DNA of 64,000 bases from Tissierella sp. Yu-01 (GCF_029537395.1 NZ_CP120677.1:62001-126000), one strand, 5' to 3'; positions 1 through 7,921 are shown, counted from the first letter of the stretch. Numbers and translations are program-made. Notes: a model not told the origin generated them from the letters alone.

Positions 1-54
1 ATAAGGATATGTAGAAAGTAACTTTATGAGTTTTATTAGGACTTATCCTGATAA

Positions 55-171
55 AACTTTTTTTGTTTTACCTTGAAAAAATTTGGCCCTTTTCAACTAT
101 TTATGTCTTTAGGGCTTTTATTTATAGGATTGGTTTTAATATTTCTTTCAAGGTTTATTGATAGAAAGTAG
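55..171 (+). pseudogene. Possible C-terminal remnant of a small membrane protein
   Basis: An open frame runs into a TAG at 169-171 and ends in one strong hydrophobic segment (GLLFIGLVLIFLSRF) followed by a charged tail (IDRK). This looks like the last transmembrane helix of a small membrane protein. The frame is closed by stops just upstream (19-21, 37-39, 49-51), and no convincing start codon with a ribosome binding site is visible. It may be a gene remnant or chance; I do not recognise the family. Confidence 0.2.
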
Positions 172-180
172 GTTGATGAA

Positions 181-681
181 ATGAGAAAATTACTAATTAA
201 AGTAATGATTATTATATTAATAATTCTAGTGTTAATAGGTGGAAAGAAAGTCTATGAGCAGGAAGCTAGAGAAAAACATTATATAAGTTTAATTGGACTA
301 AGCATTCCTGAAAGCTCTATAACTATTGAATTTAGTGATAGTCATGGAGGATTCCATGGTGATGGGATATATTATGAAGTAATACAGCTGGATAAGGATG
401 CTATTTCTTCATTTACTGAAAATGCACTAAATACAGGATCATGGGGAAGATTGCCCATGGATAAGGACCTAAGAAAGTTTATTCATGGTGAACACACTAA
501 TAATTATTCCTATGGTGGATATGGAGAAATGATGCCTGAAGATATAGTATATGGATTATATTATTTCAAAGATAGATATAGAACCGGTGAGTATATCTTT
601 GATAGGTCATCACAGAATTTCAATTTCGCTTTATTTGATATTAATAAAGGAAGATTGTATATTTTAAAATATGATTCATAA
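181..681 (+). CDS. Hypothetical membrane-anchored protein
   Basis: 166-residue protein. It opens with a basic N-terminus and one hydrophobic helix (about residues 5-22), then a polar domain predicted to lie outside the cell. The helix could be a signal anchor; no lipobox cysteine is present. The polar part is rich in Gly, Tyr and acidic residues (HGGFHGDGIYYEV near residue 55), and I do not recognise a family. The ATG lies 9 bases after the preceding TAG and has only a weak ribosome binding site. It stands alone, with a repeated intergenic element following it. Confidence 0.6.
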   Translation: MRKLLIKVMIIILIILVLIGGKKVYEQEAREKHYISLIGLSIPESSITIEFSDSHGGFHGDGIYYEVIQLDKDAISSFTENALNTGSWGRLPMDKDLRKFIHGEHTNNYSYGGYGEMMPEDIVYGLYYFKDRYRTGEYIFDRSSQNFNFALFDINKGRLYILKYDS

Positions 682-691
682 TGTAAAAGTT

Positions 692-766
692 AATATTAAT
701 GTTTAACTTTAAGTTGTGAGGAACTGTATTTATAGCCATTTTTATGTTTATGTTTAACTTGAACTT
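692..766 (+). repeat. Intergenic repeat, copy 1
   Basis: About 75 bases that reappear with scattered changes at 4740-4815. Shared blocks include AATGTTTAAC and AACTGTATTTATAG, and both copies end in a TTTA-GTT-AACTT-type stretch. Both lie directly after small orphan genes. The function is unknown; it may be a duplicated piece of intergenic DNA or a degenerate small mobile element. Confidence 0.5.
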
Positions 767-817
767 TTAGATTATTAAGGAGGTATAAAGAGAAGACTTT
801 TAAAGGAAGGTGATATT

Positions 818-940
818 ATGACGAGATATTTAATATTAATCGGGGCAGGAGTACTATATCTAAGTATATTCTCGTTAACTAAAAACATGCCACCAAATAC
901 ATGTGATGGAGCAGCTTTGTTTGGAATACTTATTTCATAA
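818..940 (+). CDS. Small hydrophobic protein, 40 residues
   Basis: ATG preceded by a good ribosome binding site (AAGGAAGGTGAT, 803-814). It encodes MTRYLILIGAGVLYLSIFSL followed by a polar stretch with MPPNTCDG and a hydrophobic end. One N-terminal helix is clear. The abrupt hydrophobic C-terminus suggests either a genuine micro-protein or the first part of a longer membrane protein cut short. No family recognised. Confidence 0.45.
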   Translation: MTRYLILIGAGVLYLSIFSLTKNMPPNTCDGAALFGILIS

Positions 941-1090
941 AAATAACAAATAGGCACTTTATTATAAAATAAAAGTCATTTTTTTGAGAGACTTTGTAAC
1001 TATTTTGTAAACAGGAATTAATTGACACCACTTCCAATTCATATTAGGATGAAACTAACAAGGTAGTATTGATATAAGGGGAGATGTTTA

Positions 1091-1582
1091 GTGAAAAGAT
1101 TTAAGCTACTTACAAATGTAGTATTAATAATAGCAATATTGAGTGTAGGCTGTACATCTACAAAGGAAGTGGGAATTGTTCTAGATGGAATTGATGTACC
1201 AGATGCTGTATTAACAGCAGCAAAGAATAGAGTACAGATAGTTTTTGACATGGATTTAGAGGAGTATCCGGATTATGGATATATAAATTGGAGAATAGAG
1301 TCCTTGGACTATAGTTATACATATGAAGACCTTGATGGTATGCAAATTGTTATTTACCAGATGAATTATGAATTTTTATCAGAATCACCAGAAAACATTA
1401 TCTTAGCTGGTGGTATGTATATAACAGAAGATAATTGGGTTATGCCAAACTATCCAAACAGCACCTTTCTTATATTTAAACAGGAAGATGATTCTCTAAT
1501 ATCTTTAGGAACTGTAATGATAAATGACTCAATTCCAGGAGAAGAAACCTTTACGGAAGATATTAGACGTATTATTAATTAA
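1091..1582 (+). CDS. Hypothetical lipoprotein
   Basis: 163-residue predicted lipoprotein. The N-terminus has a basic start, a hydrophobic helix and a lipobox (LSVGC, Cys at about residue 21), so it should be lipidated and held on the outer face of the membrane. The mature part is acidic, with a YPDYGYINWRIESLDYSYTY stretch, and is not recognised. The start is GTG, chosen because of the GGGGAGATG ribosome binding site 5-10 bases upstream. Stand-alone gene; the next gene follows after 35 bases. Confidence 0.65.
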   Translation: MKRFKLLTNVVLIIAILSVGCTSTKEVGIVLDGIDVPDAVLTAAKNRVQIVFDMDLEEYPDYGYINWRIESLDYSYTYEDLDGMQIVIYQMNYEFLSESPENIILAGGMYITEDNWVMPNYPNSTFLIFKQEDDSLISLGTVMINDSIPGEETFTEDIRRIIN

Positions 1583-1617
1583 GTCAAATATTGACTTAAG
1601 TTATAGGGGGATCGTTT

Positions 1618-1920
1618 ATGAATCCATTTACAATATATTTATTTATCGTTGGAATCATCAATTTAATATTCGGTTACATGCGAAGATTTAGAGAGAAGGG
1701 TTTAATTATATGGCCAAAGGTTATAGCAGGTAAGGAAAAGGACTTTTTCAAATTAAGAGGAAATTTTGATATTTTATATGGGATGATTATGGTATTTTTA
1801 GGGTTATATTCTCACTTGTTTAGGCCAGATATATTTATTTTGCTTTTAATGGTAATTTCGATAATTATTATTTCGCATATGGTACTTCATTCGCTTTCAA
1901 AGAAAAACAAGATTTATTAG
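1618..1920 (+). CDS. Small integral membrane protein
   Basis: 100 residues with three predicted membrane helices (about residues 4-20, 53-68 and 73-92) and a basic loop containing RRFREKG between the first two. Ribosome binding site TAGGGGGATCG lies just upstream of the ATG. The family is not recognised. It follows the lipoprotein gene closely and may be co-transcribed with it. Confidence 0.55.
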   Translation: MNPFTIYLFIVGIINLIFGYMRRFREKGLIIWPKVIAGKEKDFFKLRGNFDILYGMIMVFLGLYSHLFRPDIFILLLMVISIIIISHMVLHSLSKKNKIY

Positions 1921-1945
1921 ATAATTAGTTGTTTTGTTTGATACG

Positions 1946-1967
1946 TATAAGTAGATTTATGTTCAAC
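1946..1967 (+). repeat. 22-base direct repeat, copy 1
   Basis: The sequence TATAAGTAGATTTATGTTCA plus AC is identical at 4356-4377. In the second place it overlaps the 3' end of a broken gene. The core TTTATGTTCAAC also resembles the end of the longer repeat at 692-766 and 4740-4815, so both may belong to one repeat family. Confidence 0.5.
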
Positions 1968-2013
1968 AATAACAAGTAAATTATTTTATTACATAGGGGG
2001 AATGAGTTATTAA

Positions 2014-2271
2014 ATGTTCAAAAAAGAAAAGCTGAATGATATTCTTATCAATATTTGTACTGCTATATTAATTATAGCAATTGTAATGATAATACTTGAT
2101 TATTTTCAAATTATTGAAGATAATTATTCGTTTACGATAATCCAGTTTCTCGTAGGTGTATCATTGTTTCACAATGGAGTTTTAAATTACAGTAAGAAAA
2201 AAGCATGGTCCATCTTTTTTATCCTATTATCCGTTACATCTTTCTTAGTCTTAATTTTGGGTTTGTTTTAA
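2014..2271 (+). CDS. Small integral membrane protein
   Basis: 85 residues with three hydrophobic segments (about residues 10-28, 40-54 and 63-83) and a KKEK-rich N-terminus. A ribosome binding site (AGGGGGAATGAG, 1995-2006) precedes the ATG. Family not recognised. It stands alone between a 22-base repeat and the broken TIM-barrel gene. Confidence 0.5.
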   Translation: MFKKEKLNDILINICTAILIIAIVMIILDYFQIIEDNYSFTIIQFLVGVSLFHNGVLNYSKKKAWSIFFILLSVTSFLVLILGLF

Positions 2272-2377
2272 ATCAGTTCACGAAGCATTAAGACACGTTC
2301 TTTATATTTCACGTCGTATTGGTAGATAAATGTGAACTAAAGATTATTTATATAATGTGAAAGAGGAGTCGATGGAA

Positions 2378-3106
2378 ATGGTTGAGTATGGAAGAAGCAA
2401 TAGATGGTATAATGACTATGATTCTGAAATCGAATTTTGCAAAAAACATGGATTTGATTTTTTACAAGTTTGGTATAAAGACGGAACTTTACAAGGCGAC
2501 AAAATAGCTGAACCAAAAGAAAAGACTATTTTAGAAAAAGGATTCCCCATCATTATCCATGCTCTTTTTGAGATTGAGGATTACGATAAATATGGGGAAG
2601 ACTTGCTAAGAATATTGAAGTATCTACATCATAAAGAAGTTATAATACATCCTGTTTGTCATCCTTTACAATCAGATTCAATATTCAAATTAGCAGAGTG
2701 TAACAAACAATTAACTGAGCTGTTTTATAATAATGGTATAACTGTTTATATTGAAAATAATAGTAAATTGGACCCGATAAACTACTTGCCGAATGAACTG
2801 AAAATTATATTTGATTGCAGTCCAAAAACAGAGTTTCTTCTTGATATAGCTCATATAGATAGCTATGAACATTTGTAAAAAATAATAGATGTTAGATTTC
2901 CAAAATGCTTACATGTGGCTGATAAACACTTTTCTGTCATTCATGAACATTTGCCAATAGGGCAAGGTGATTTAGATTTTCAAAAAATTTTTAATAATTA
3001 CGTAAAGGGATACAATGGTAAAATAATTTTTGAAGTGGTAACAGATGTTGATGATGAAATAAAAAATAGCAAAGAAATTATACAAACCATAGTTAATCAA
3101 GTGTAA
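2378..3106 (+). pseudogene. TIM-barrel sugar-isomerase/AP-endonuclease-like gene with an in-frame stop
   Basis: Two open stretches (to 2878 and from 2879) lie in the same reading frame and are split only by one TAA at 2876-2878. Read through, they form one protein of about 240 residues with barrel features of the xylose-isomerase-like family: FDFLQVWY near the start, VIIHPVCHP, VYIENN, LLDIAHI before the stop, then CLHVADKH and HLPIGQGDLDF after it. The last two are the usual C-terminal metal-site segments. The start ATG at 2378 sits 9 bases after AGGAG (2364-2368); 2372 is an alternative. A nonsense change (for example CAA to TAA) would explain the break. Sequencing error or recoding cannot be excluded. 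Confidence 0.75.
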
Positions 3107-3269
3107 CGAATTTAATAAGCATAATCTGCATTAAACTTACTACACAATATTTAAATAATGCGTCTTAGCTATAGTTGAATGTGAAATACTAGGAGATGAT
3201 TTAATATTATTTATATTATTGTATATATGTAGATTATACGATTAAATCAAGAGAGGAAAGGAGTATGCT

Positions 3270-3578
3270 ATGATCAGTTTTCTAATGCTTGGAAGCCTAG
3301 TACTTGGATTAATTTCCTGGATTCTTCCAATAGTTAATCTTAGGAGTAATAACAAGAATTGGATAATTCTTTCTATTGTTAGTATCAGTGCTTGCAGTAT
3401 TTCCCTATTGTTCCAGATTTTTTATACTCATTACTTAGTCAAAATTAATGATTGGTCTTCCCTTATGGATACAATAGGTGCTGTGTTTTTTGCAGCAACA
3501 GTACTTTTTACTGTTACTATAATATTAAATGTAATTACCCTATTTATATATATAAAAAGAAGGAGCTTTTATGTTTAG
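3270..3578 (+). CDS. Small membrane protein, member of a local three-copy family
   Basis: 102 residues with four predicted helices. The sequence matches the protein at 5740-6069 almost along its whole length (LGLISW, KNWI-LSI-S, a NDWSSLMDT versus EDWSALMDT motif, and a shared TIILN tail) and the one at 4406-4690 more weakly. Such proteins are sometimes auto-labelled cytochrome c oxidase subunit 4 in clostridia, but nothing in the sequence (no metal ligands, no oxidase genes nearby) supports that. A strong GGAAAGGAG site precedes the ATG. Its end overlaps the next gene by 8 bases, so they are probably translated together. Confidence 0.65.
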   Translation: MISFLMLGSLVLGLISWILPIVNLRSNNKNWIILSIVSISACSISLLFQIFYTHYLVKINDWSSLMDTIGAVFFAATVLFTVTIILNVITLFIYIKRRSFYV

Positions 3579-4158
3579 TAAAAATACATACAAGATCATC
3601 AAATTATTAATTATTTTGTTTTTAGTTTCATTTATATTAATAGAAGGATTAATCATTATAAATGGAAGCACCAAAACTATAGGTGATGTTGATTATATGA
3701 TTATCTTAGGAGCAAGGCTTTATGGAGATGTTCCTTCACCAGCCTTATCTGAGAGACTGAAAGTAGCAGAGGAATATTTAAATAATAATACTGAAATAAA
3801 GGTAATAGTATCAGGTGGGCAAGGTCCAGATGAATACATAGCAGAAGCTGAGGCTATGAGTATGTATTTAATAAATAGAGGTATAGACAAAAATAGGATT
3901 ATAATTGAGGACAAGTCTACAAGTACATTTGAAAATATAAGAAATAGCCTAAACATAATTGAAGAAATTGATGATATAGAATCGCCCAGTGTCTTATTAG
4001 TTACCAATAAGTTTCATATTTTTAGGTCTAAATTATTGGCTAGTAGACTTGGGGTTAAAGCCTATGGATTACCTGCGGAAGTACCGCCTACTATATTGAT
4101 TCCACAGTATATAAGAGAATATTTTGCAGTAATTAAATCCTTTATATTTGATAAATGA
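3571..4158 (+). CDS. YdcF/SanA-type DUF218 protein
   Basis: 195 residues: an N-terminal membrane helix (about 10-30) and then a DUF218 (YdcF-like) domain on the outer side. Family marks seen: YMIILGARLYGDVPSPAL, VIVSGGQGPDE, the EAEAMSMYL segment, EDKSTSTFENIRNS and LLVTNKFHIFRS. The family's chemistry is poorly defined; members are linked to envelope integrity (SanA) or bind nucleotide-like ligands (YdcF). The start overlaps the preceding small membrane protein gene by 8 bases. Length and motif set are normal, so this copy looks intact. Confidence 0.85.
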   Translation: MFSKNTYKIIKLLIILFLVSFILIEGLIIINGSTKTIGDVDYMIILGARLYGDVPSPALSERLKVAEEYLNNNTEIKVIVSGGQGPDEYIAEAEAMSMYLINRGIDKNRIIIEDKSTSTFENIRNSLNIIEEIDDIESPSVLLVTNKFHIFRSKLLASRLGVKAYGLPAEVPPTILIPQYIREYFAVIKSFIFDK

Positions 4159-4181
4159 TTACAGGAAAAAGGCAATGCATT

Positions 4182-4364
4182 ATGACTTCCGATATTATGG
4201 CAATTGCAGAAATAAAGAAAAAGATAATTCCAATATTACAGAGTTATCCAGTTGATAGGGCCATACTATTTGTATCATATGCTAAGGGCAAGCTACATAA
4301 ATATATTGAGGAAACAGTTACGGAAGCTAATTTATTAGCTTCTTTTTATAAAGTATATAAGTAG
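4182..4364 (+). pseudogene. Remnant of a minimal nucleotidyltransferase (MNT-like) gene
   Basis: The first half (EIKKKIIPILQSYPVDRAIL then FVSYAKG) matches the start of MNT-type nucleotidyltransferases, in which the motif is GSYARG followed by the acidic DxD pair. Here Gly is replaced by Val and the acidic pair is missing; the chain passes straight into an unrelated-looking KYIEETVTEANLL tail. This suggests an internal deletion. The final codons lie inside the 22-base repeat (4356-4377), so the natural end may also be lost. An AGGAAAAAGG site lies 10 bases before ATG 4182. Full-length MNT proteins are usually paired with a HEPN partner, which is absent here. Confidence 0.5.
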
Positions 4365-4377
4365 ATTTATGTTCAAC
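4356..4377 (+). repeat. 22-base direct repeat, copy 2
   Basis: Exact copy of 1946-1967. It covers the last codons and stop of the nucleotidyltransferase remnant, which suggests that the repeat arrived with, or marks, the rearrangement that broke that gene. Confidence 0.5.
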
Positions 4378-4405
4378 TAAAATAAAATATAATGGAGGTA
4401 TAATT

Positions 4406-4690
4406 ATGTGGTTAATATTAGGGCTTATTGCTATAGTAGTAACTTTTATAAATCTTTATATGTATAAAACAGGAAAGGACTATAAACTTGCTATGGCAAT
4501 GGGGTTATCATTTACAGCATTGACACTCTGTGCAGAACATAGTCTTGTATCTAATTGGGTAAAAGGTGAAGATTGGTCGGCTTTATTAGATGTTGTACCT
4601 ACTATGGAAAAGGCGTTATGGTTTTTGACAATTGTTTCTATTTTACTAAATATAGCACCTATATTTTTAGAACTAAAAAATAAAGAATAG
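4406..4690 (+). CDS. Small membrane protein, diverged member of the local family
   Basis: 94 residues with three predicted helices. A GEDWSALLDVVPTMEKALWF stretch matches the EDWSALMDT region of the proteins at 3270 and 5740, and the tail (LTIVSILLNIAPIF) matches their last helix. The N-terminal half differs (MWLILGLIAIVVTFINLYMY, then TGKDYKLAM). AATGGAGGTATAATT upstream gives a good ribosome binding site. Function unknown. Confidence 0.6.
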   Translation: MWLILGLIAIVVTFINLYMYKTGKDYKLAMAMGLSFTALTLCAEHSLVSNWVKGEDWSALLDVVPTMEKALWFLTIVSILLNIAPIFLELKNKE

Positions 4691-4739
4691 TCACTTAGTG
4701 TCGCATCATTTATATTATGTTTAACAAGAGGCAGTACTT

Positions 4740-4815
4740 AATCTTAATGTTTAACATTAAGTAAGTAAGAACTGTATTTATAGCTATTCTAGGGTTTAGG
4801 TTCAACTTAAACTTT
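4740..4815 (+). repeat. Intergenic repeat, copy 2
   Basis: Partner of 692-766: AATGTTTAAC, AAGAACTGTATTTATAG and the closing TTCAACTTAAACTTT stretch align with it, with scattered substitutions and a small indel. It lies after a small orphan gene, as copy 1 does. Confidence 0.5.
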
Positions 4816-4937
4816 AAGGTTTATTTCACTATAATATTAAATAAAATTACTATATTTTTTAATTTAGCAATTTAACTCAATTTGAATCATTGTAGGGGGG
4901 AAAGAAAATTTTAATAAAAAGAATAACATTAATTATA

Positions 4938-5648
4938 GTGACAATGTTAGTAAATATAATACTTTCGATAGGATTTAACCTTAATATAGTATTATCAGGA
5001 GTCATTACATTCATAGTAGTTCTCTTAGGATATATTATAGTTGCAAATATTAGGCAAAGAAAAAGATATAATCTTTTAGAAAAGGATTTAGAACCAGAGG
5101 CCTTTATAGAATCTACTAAAAATCAATTAGAAATCACTGGAAAAAATAAACAAGCAAATACAATGTTAAATATTGACTTATTATTAGGTCTGATGAGTAT
5201 GAGAAGATATGAAGAAGCTAGAGATGTATTAAATAAAATTAATACAAAATACCTTTCAAAATGGAATGGCTCAATTCTTATTTTTCACAATAGTGAAATG
5301 AGTTTTTATTATAATACTGGAGAAATAGATAAGGCTATGGAAATATATAATACAAGAATTAAAGGTTATCCAATAAAAACATTAAATGAGAGTATCACTA
5401 TGGATCTCATATTAGCAAATAAAAGTTATCATGAAAAGGAATTTAAAATAAGTAGAGAGTTATATCAAAAGGTATTACAAGGGAATAAAAGCAAAAGATT
5501 GGAGCTAGAGATTTATTTTGTTCTAGCTAACATAGATGAGGAAGAAGGAAATATTGAAGAAGCCATAAGGAAATATAATAAAGTAGCAGATGAAGGAAAC
5601 AAACTTTATTCCGCTTACCTTTCAAAAGAAAAATTAAAATCATTATAA
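4938..5648 (+). CDS. Membrane-anchored TPR-like protein
   Basis: 236 residues. One or two N-terminal hydrophobic segments (up to about residue 35) are followed by helical repeats of TPR type: MSMRRYEEARDVLNKI, YYNTGEIDKAMEIYNTRI, EKEFKISRELYQKVL and DEEEGNIEEAIRKYNKVADE. These scaffolds bind protein partners; the partner here is unknown. Start is uncertain. The first canonical codon is GTG 4938, but the only good ribosome binding site (GGGGGG, 4895-4900) is 37 bases away. That site fits an ATT at 4908 with 7-base spacing, which would add LIKRITLII to the N-terminus. Confidence 0.7.
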   Translation: MTMLVNIILSIGFNLNIVLSGVITFIVVLLGYIIVANIRQRKRYNLLEKDLEPEAFIESTKNQLEITGKNKQANTMLNIDLLLGLMSMRRYEEARDVLNKINTKYLSKWNGSILIFHNSEMSFYYNTGEIDKAMEIYNTRIKGYPIKTLNESITMDLILANKSYHEKEFKISRELYQKVLQGNKSKRLELEIYFVLANIDEEEGNIEEAIRKYNKVADEGNKLYSAYLSKEKLKSL

Positions 5649-5739
5649 TAAATCCACTAATCATCAGCTATAATTAGTGCTTAGACTGTAGAATTGCTTT
5701 GTTTATGATATATTTAAAATATTTTTAAAGGGGTGTGCT

Positions 5740-6069
5740 ATGTATAATTCGTTTTTTTATGGTTGGTTTAATGTTGGTAGCTTATTACTTGGATTAATTT
5801 CTTGGCTATTTCCTATTATTAATATAATTAGATACATAAGGGGTAATCAAAAGAATTGGATTACTCTATCTATATTGAGTATGGGTGCTTGTATTATTTC
5901 CTTATGGTTTCAAATAATTTATAATCATTATTTAGTTGAGATTGAAGACTGGTCTGCTCTTATGGATACAATGGGTGCTGTGGTTTTTTCCGCATCAGTA
6001 CTTCTTATTGTCACTATAATATTAAATGCAGTTATTTTATTAGTGTATTGTAAAAGGATAGAAAAATAG
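5740..6069 (+). CDS. Small membrane protein, member of a local three-copy family
   Basis: 109 residues with four predicted helices; close relative of the protein at 3270-3578 (shared LLGLISW-FPI, NWITLSI, YNHYLVEIEDWSALMDTMGA and VTIILNAV). AAAGGGGTGTGCT provides the ribosome binding site. The gene stands alone and is followed by a bidirectional terminator shared with the convergent FtsW-like gene. Function unknown; the copies probably arose by local duplication. Confidence 0.65.
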   Translation: MYNSFFYGWFNVGSLLLGLISWLFPIINIIRYIRGNQKNWITLSILSMGACIISLWFQIIYNHYLVEIEDWSALMDTMGAVVFSASVLLIVTIILNAVILLVYCKRIEK

Positions 6070-6100
6070 GTGTGGAAGATTTAGGAATTTAAAAAATAAA

Positions 6101-6142
6101 AGAAGCTTGATTAAATGATATATTTAATAGCTTCTTTTTTCT
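6101..6142. terminator. Bidirectional intrinsic terminator
   Basis: A stem pairs AGAAGCT and ATTAAAT with ATTTAAT and AGCTTCT around a short loop, followed by TTTTTTCT on the + strand; the - strand has an A/T tail as well (preceding AAAAAATAAA on +). It lies between two convergent genes and can serve both. Confidence 0.75.
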
Positions 6143-6148
6143 ATAAAT

Positions 6149-7489
6149 TTAAGATTTAAAATCAATAATTAATTTCCCGTCATTAAAAGTAAGAAATCTC
6201 TTATCAGAAGATACTAATACATTATCATTGACTAGATTTTCCCATTTAAATACTGATAGCATAATACCAATGAGGAGCATATTAATAATGGTACCTACTC
6301 CACCGTAAGATATCAAAGGAAGTGTAAGTGGTGCTATCAAATGAAAACTTAGATTGTATCCTACATATATAATGATTTGTGCTGAAATAGTCAATACTGC
6401 TGAAAGTGAAACTAAACTCCCCAATATACTACTTTGCTTTAAACATAATTTAAAGGACCTTATTATTAGCAAAGCCAGTACAGCAATTACTACTATTAGA
6501 GATATCCAGCCGAATCTATGGATTAGATAGGTCAGTATGAAATCAGTGTTTATACCAGGCAACATGGTTCCTGAAAAAGACCCTGCTCCTTCACCAAAAA
6601 AATTTGAATTATAAAGTATCTGCCGTGCAAGATTAGACATAAAACCTGCTCCGGTTGGATCCAAAAGAGGATTAAATGCGTTTGTTAGTCTGCTTAAAAG
6701 ATAAGTGTTGTTTAATAAAGTCATTATAACAGCTATTGCAATTGGAACATAAATTAATAATAATCCCCTAATTTTATCTACATTAAACCATCCTTTTATA
6801 ATTGAAATTGTGATTAATATCAAAGATAATAAAGAATACAAGGCATAAGTAGAATACATCACAAATGGTAATAATACTATATAAGAAATTGCCATAAACA
6901 CTCCGCAAAGAACTAATCCAAGATAGCCATTATTTCGCATTGAATAAATTATCCCAGTGTATATGGTGGGATATAAAAGCAAAACAAATTTTGTGTAAAA
7001 TACCTGACCATGATAGCGTGGTGAAAAAAGCGATATTCCTAAAACAATAACTAAAAACCCAAAGAACAGTATCTTAGAGTTTTTCCCAATTGTGGTATAA
7101 TCAGTAAGATAAGCTATTATCATTACAGCTATACCTAGAATAGAATAAGCAATACTTCTAGCTATAATAGATCCTGTACCCTTTGTAACAATAAACTGAA
7201 TTACTAATCCTAATATAAGTGCAATACCTGTAATCCAAATTATACTCCATTCTATTTTTGGTTTGTGTACTCTGTCTAACTCAGATCCTACACCTATGGG
7301 ATCACCCATTTCAATAATTGCCTTTTCCATAGCTGCATCTTCACCTAATCCTTCTGAAACAAATGCATTTTTCTGGTCAATAATATGATTCTCAAGCTCT
7401 TTTGCAATATAAATATGTGATTTCTTCCATCTAATCTGACCACATACTGAATCAATGTATTCATTAATTTTATTATTAGACTGTAGCAA
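6149..7489 (-). CDS. FtsW/RodA/SpoVE-family protein with permease-prefix domain
   Basis: 446 residues. The N-terminal 80 residues form a soluble permease-prefix domain (ELENHI, EGLGEDAAMEKAIIEMGDP, a pattern found in PadR-linked membrane proteins). About ten membrane helices follow, with an extracellular loop and C-terminal motifs of the SEDS glycosyltransferase family (GINTDFI, PLTLPLISYGG). SEDS proteins polymerise peptidoglycan. This PadR-linked subgroup has no assigned role. I place the start at TTG 7489: GGAGGT lies 7 bases upstream of it, inside the end of padR. A TTG 18 bases further upstream would put the ribosome binding site inside the gene. It overlaps padR by 14 bases, so the two are translationally coupled. 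Confidence 0.8.
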   Translation of the reverse strand: MLQSNNKINEYIDSVCGQIRWKKSHIYIAKELENHIIDQKNAFVSEGLGEDAAMEKAIIEMGDPIGVGSELDRVHKPKIEWSIIWITGIALILGLVIQFIVTKGTGSIIARSIAYSILGIAVMIIAYLTDYTTIGKNSKILFFGFLVIVLGISLFSPRYHGQVFYTKFVLLLYPTIYTGIIYSMRNNGYLGLVLCGVFMAISYIVLLPFVMYSTYALYSLLSLILITISIIKGWFNVDKIRGLLLIYVPIAIAVIMTLLNNTYLLSRLTNAFNPLLDPTGAGFMSNLARQILYNSNFFGEGAGSFSGTMLPGINTDFILTYLIHRFGWISLIVVIAVLALLIIRSFKLCLKQSSILGSLVSLSAVLTISAQIIIYVGYNLSFHLIAPLTLPLISYGGVGTIINMLLIGIMLSVFKWENLVNDNVLVSSDKRFLTFNDGKLIIDFKS

Positions 7490-7823
7490 ATTTTGCACCT
7501 CCTTCAAGTATCTGATTTATCTTTGATGCGTTGGTTTTCCATTCATTTGTTTTTTCATTTAACATTTTTCTTCCATTTTTAGTAATACTATAATATTTCC
7601 TTACTCTTGCACCATCCGTATTTCTTTCATATGAGTTAATCATTCCATCCTTTTCAAGTGAATGGAGTAAAGGATAAAGTGTTCCAGCTTTTAAGCTGAA
7701 GATATCATCTGATCTTTTAGACAGCTCTTCGATCATTTCATATCCATACATATCCTTATCTTCAAGTAACTTTAATAAAAGCATTGTAGTATAACCACTT
7801 AGCAAATTCTTACTTTCCTTCAT
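7476..7823 (-). CDS. PadR-family transcriptional regulator
   Basis: 115 residues with the PadR winged-helix pattern: MLLLKLLEDKDMYGYEMIEE (first helices), SLKAGTLYPLLHSLEKDGMI (recognition helix) and RKYYSITKNGRKML (wing). PadR proteins are dimeric repressors that often control the membrane-protein gene beside them. GGAGG lies 5 bases before the ATG. It overlaps the FtsW-like gene downstream. A perfect 17+17 base dyad lies just upstream (7841-7885) and is the likely operator, giving autoregulation of the pair. Confidence 0.92.
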   Translation of the reverse strand: MKESKNLLSGYTTMLLLKLLEDKDMYGYEMIEELSKRSDDIFSLKAGTLYPLLHSLEKDGMINSYERNTDGARVRKYYSITKNGRKMLNEKTNEWKTNASKINQILEGGAKFATV

Positions 7824-7840
7824 TTTATCCTCCTTTTCGA

Positions 7841-7885
7841 TATATAGATTATCTATACTAATATAGTATATAGATAATCTATATA
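7841..7885. promoter_or_regulatory. Long inverted repeat, likely PadR operator
   Basis: Arms 7841-7857 and 7869-7885 are perfect 17-base reverse complements (TATATAGATTATCTATA and its partner) separated by 11 bases. Each arm contains its own near-palindrome (AGATTATCT). It lies 18 bases upstream of the padR start codon, between divergent transcription units. PadR-type dimers bind AT-rich dyads of this kind. Confidence 0.7.
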
Positions 7886-7921
7886 TGTCAATAATTTTTT
7901 AGAATTAATCACAAATAATTA

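Noticed and set aside
775-957. 60-residue reverse-strand open frame
   Set aside because: No ribosome binding site; the + strand at 818-940 has a much better start and a membrane-protein-like composition.
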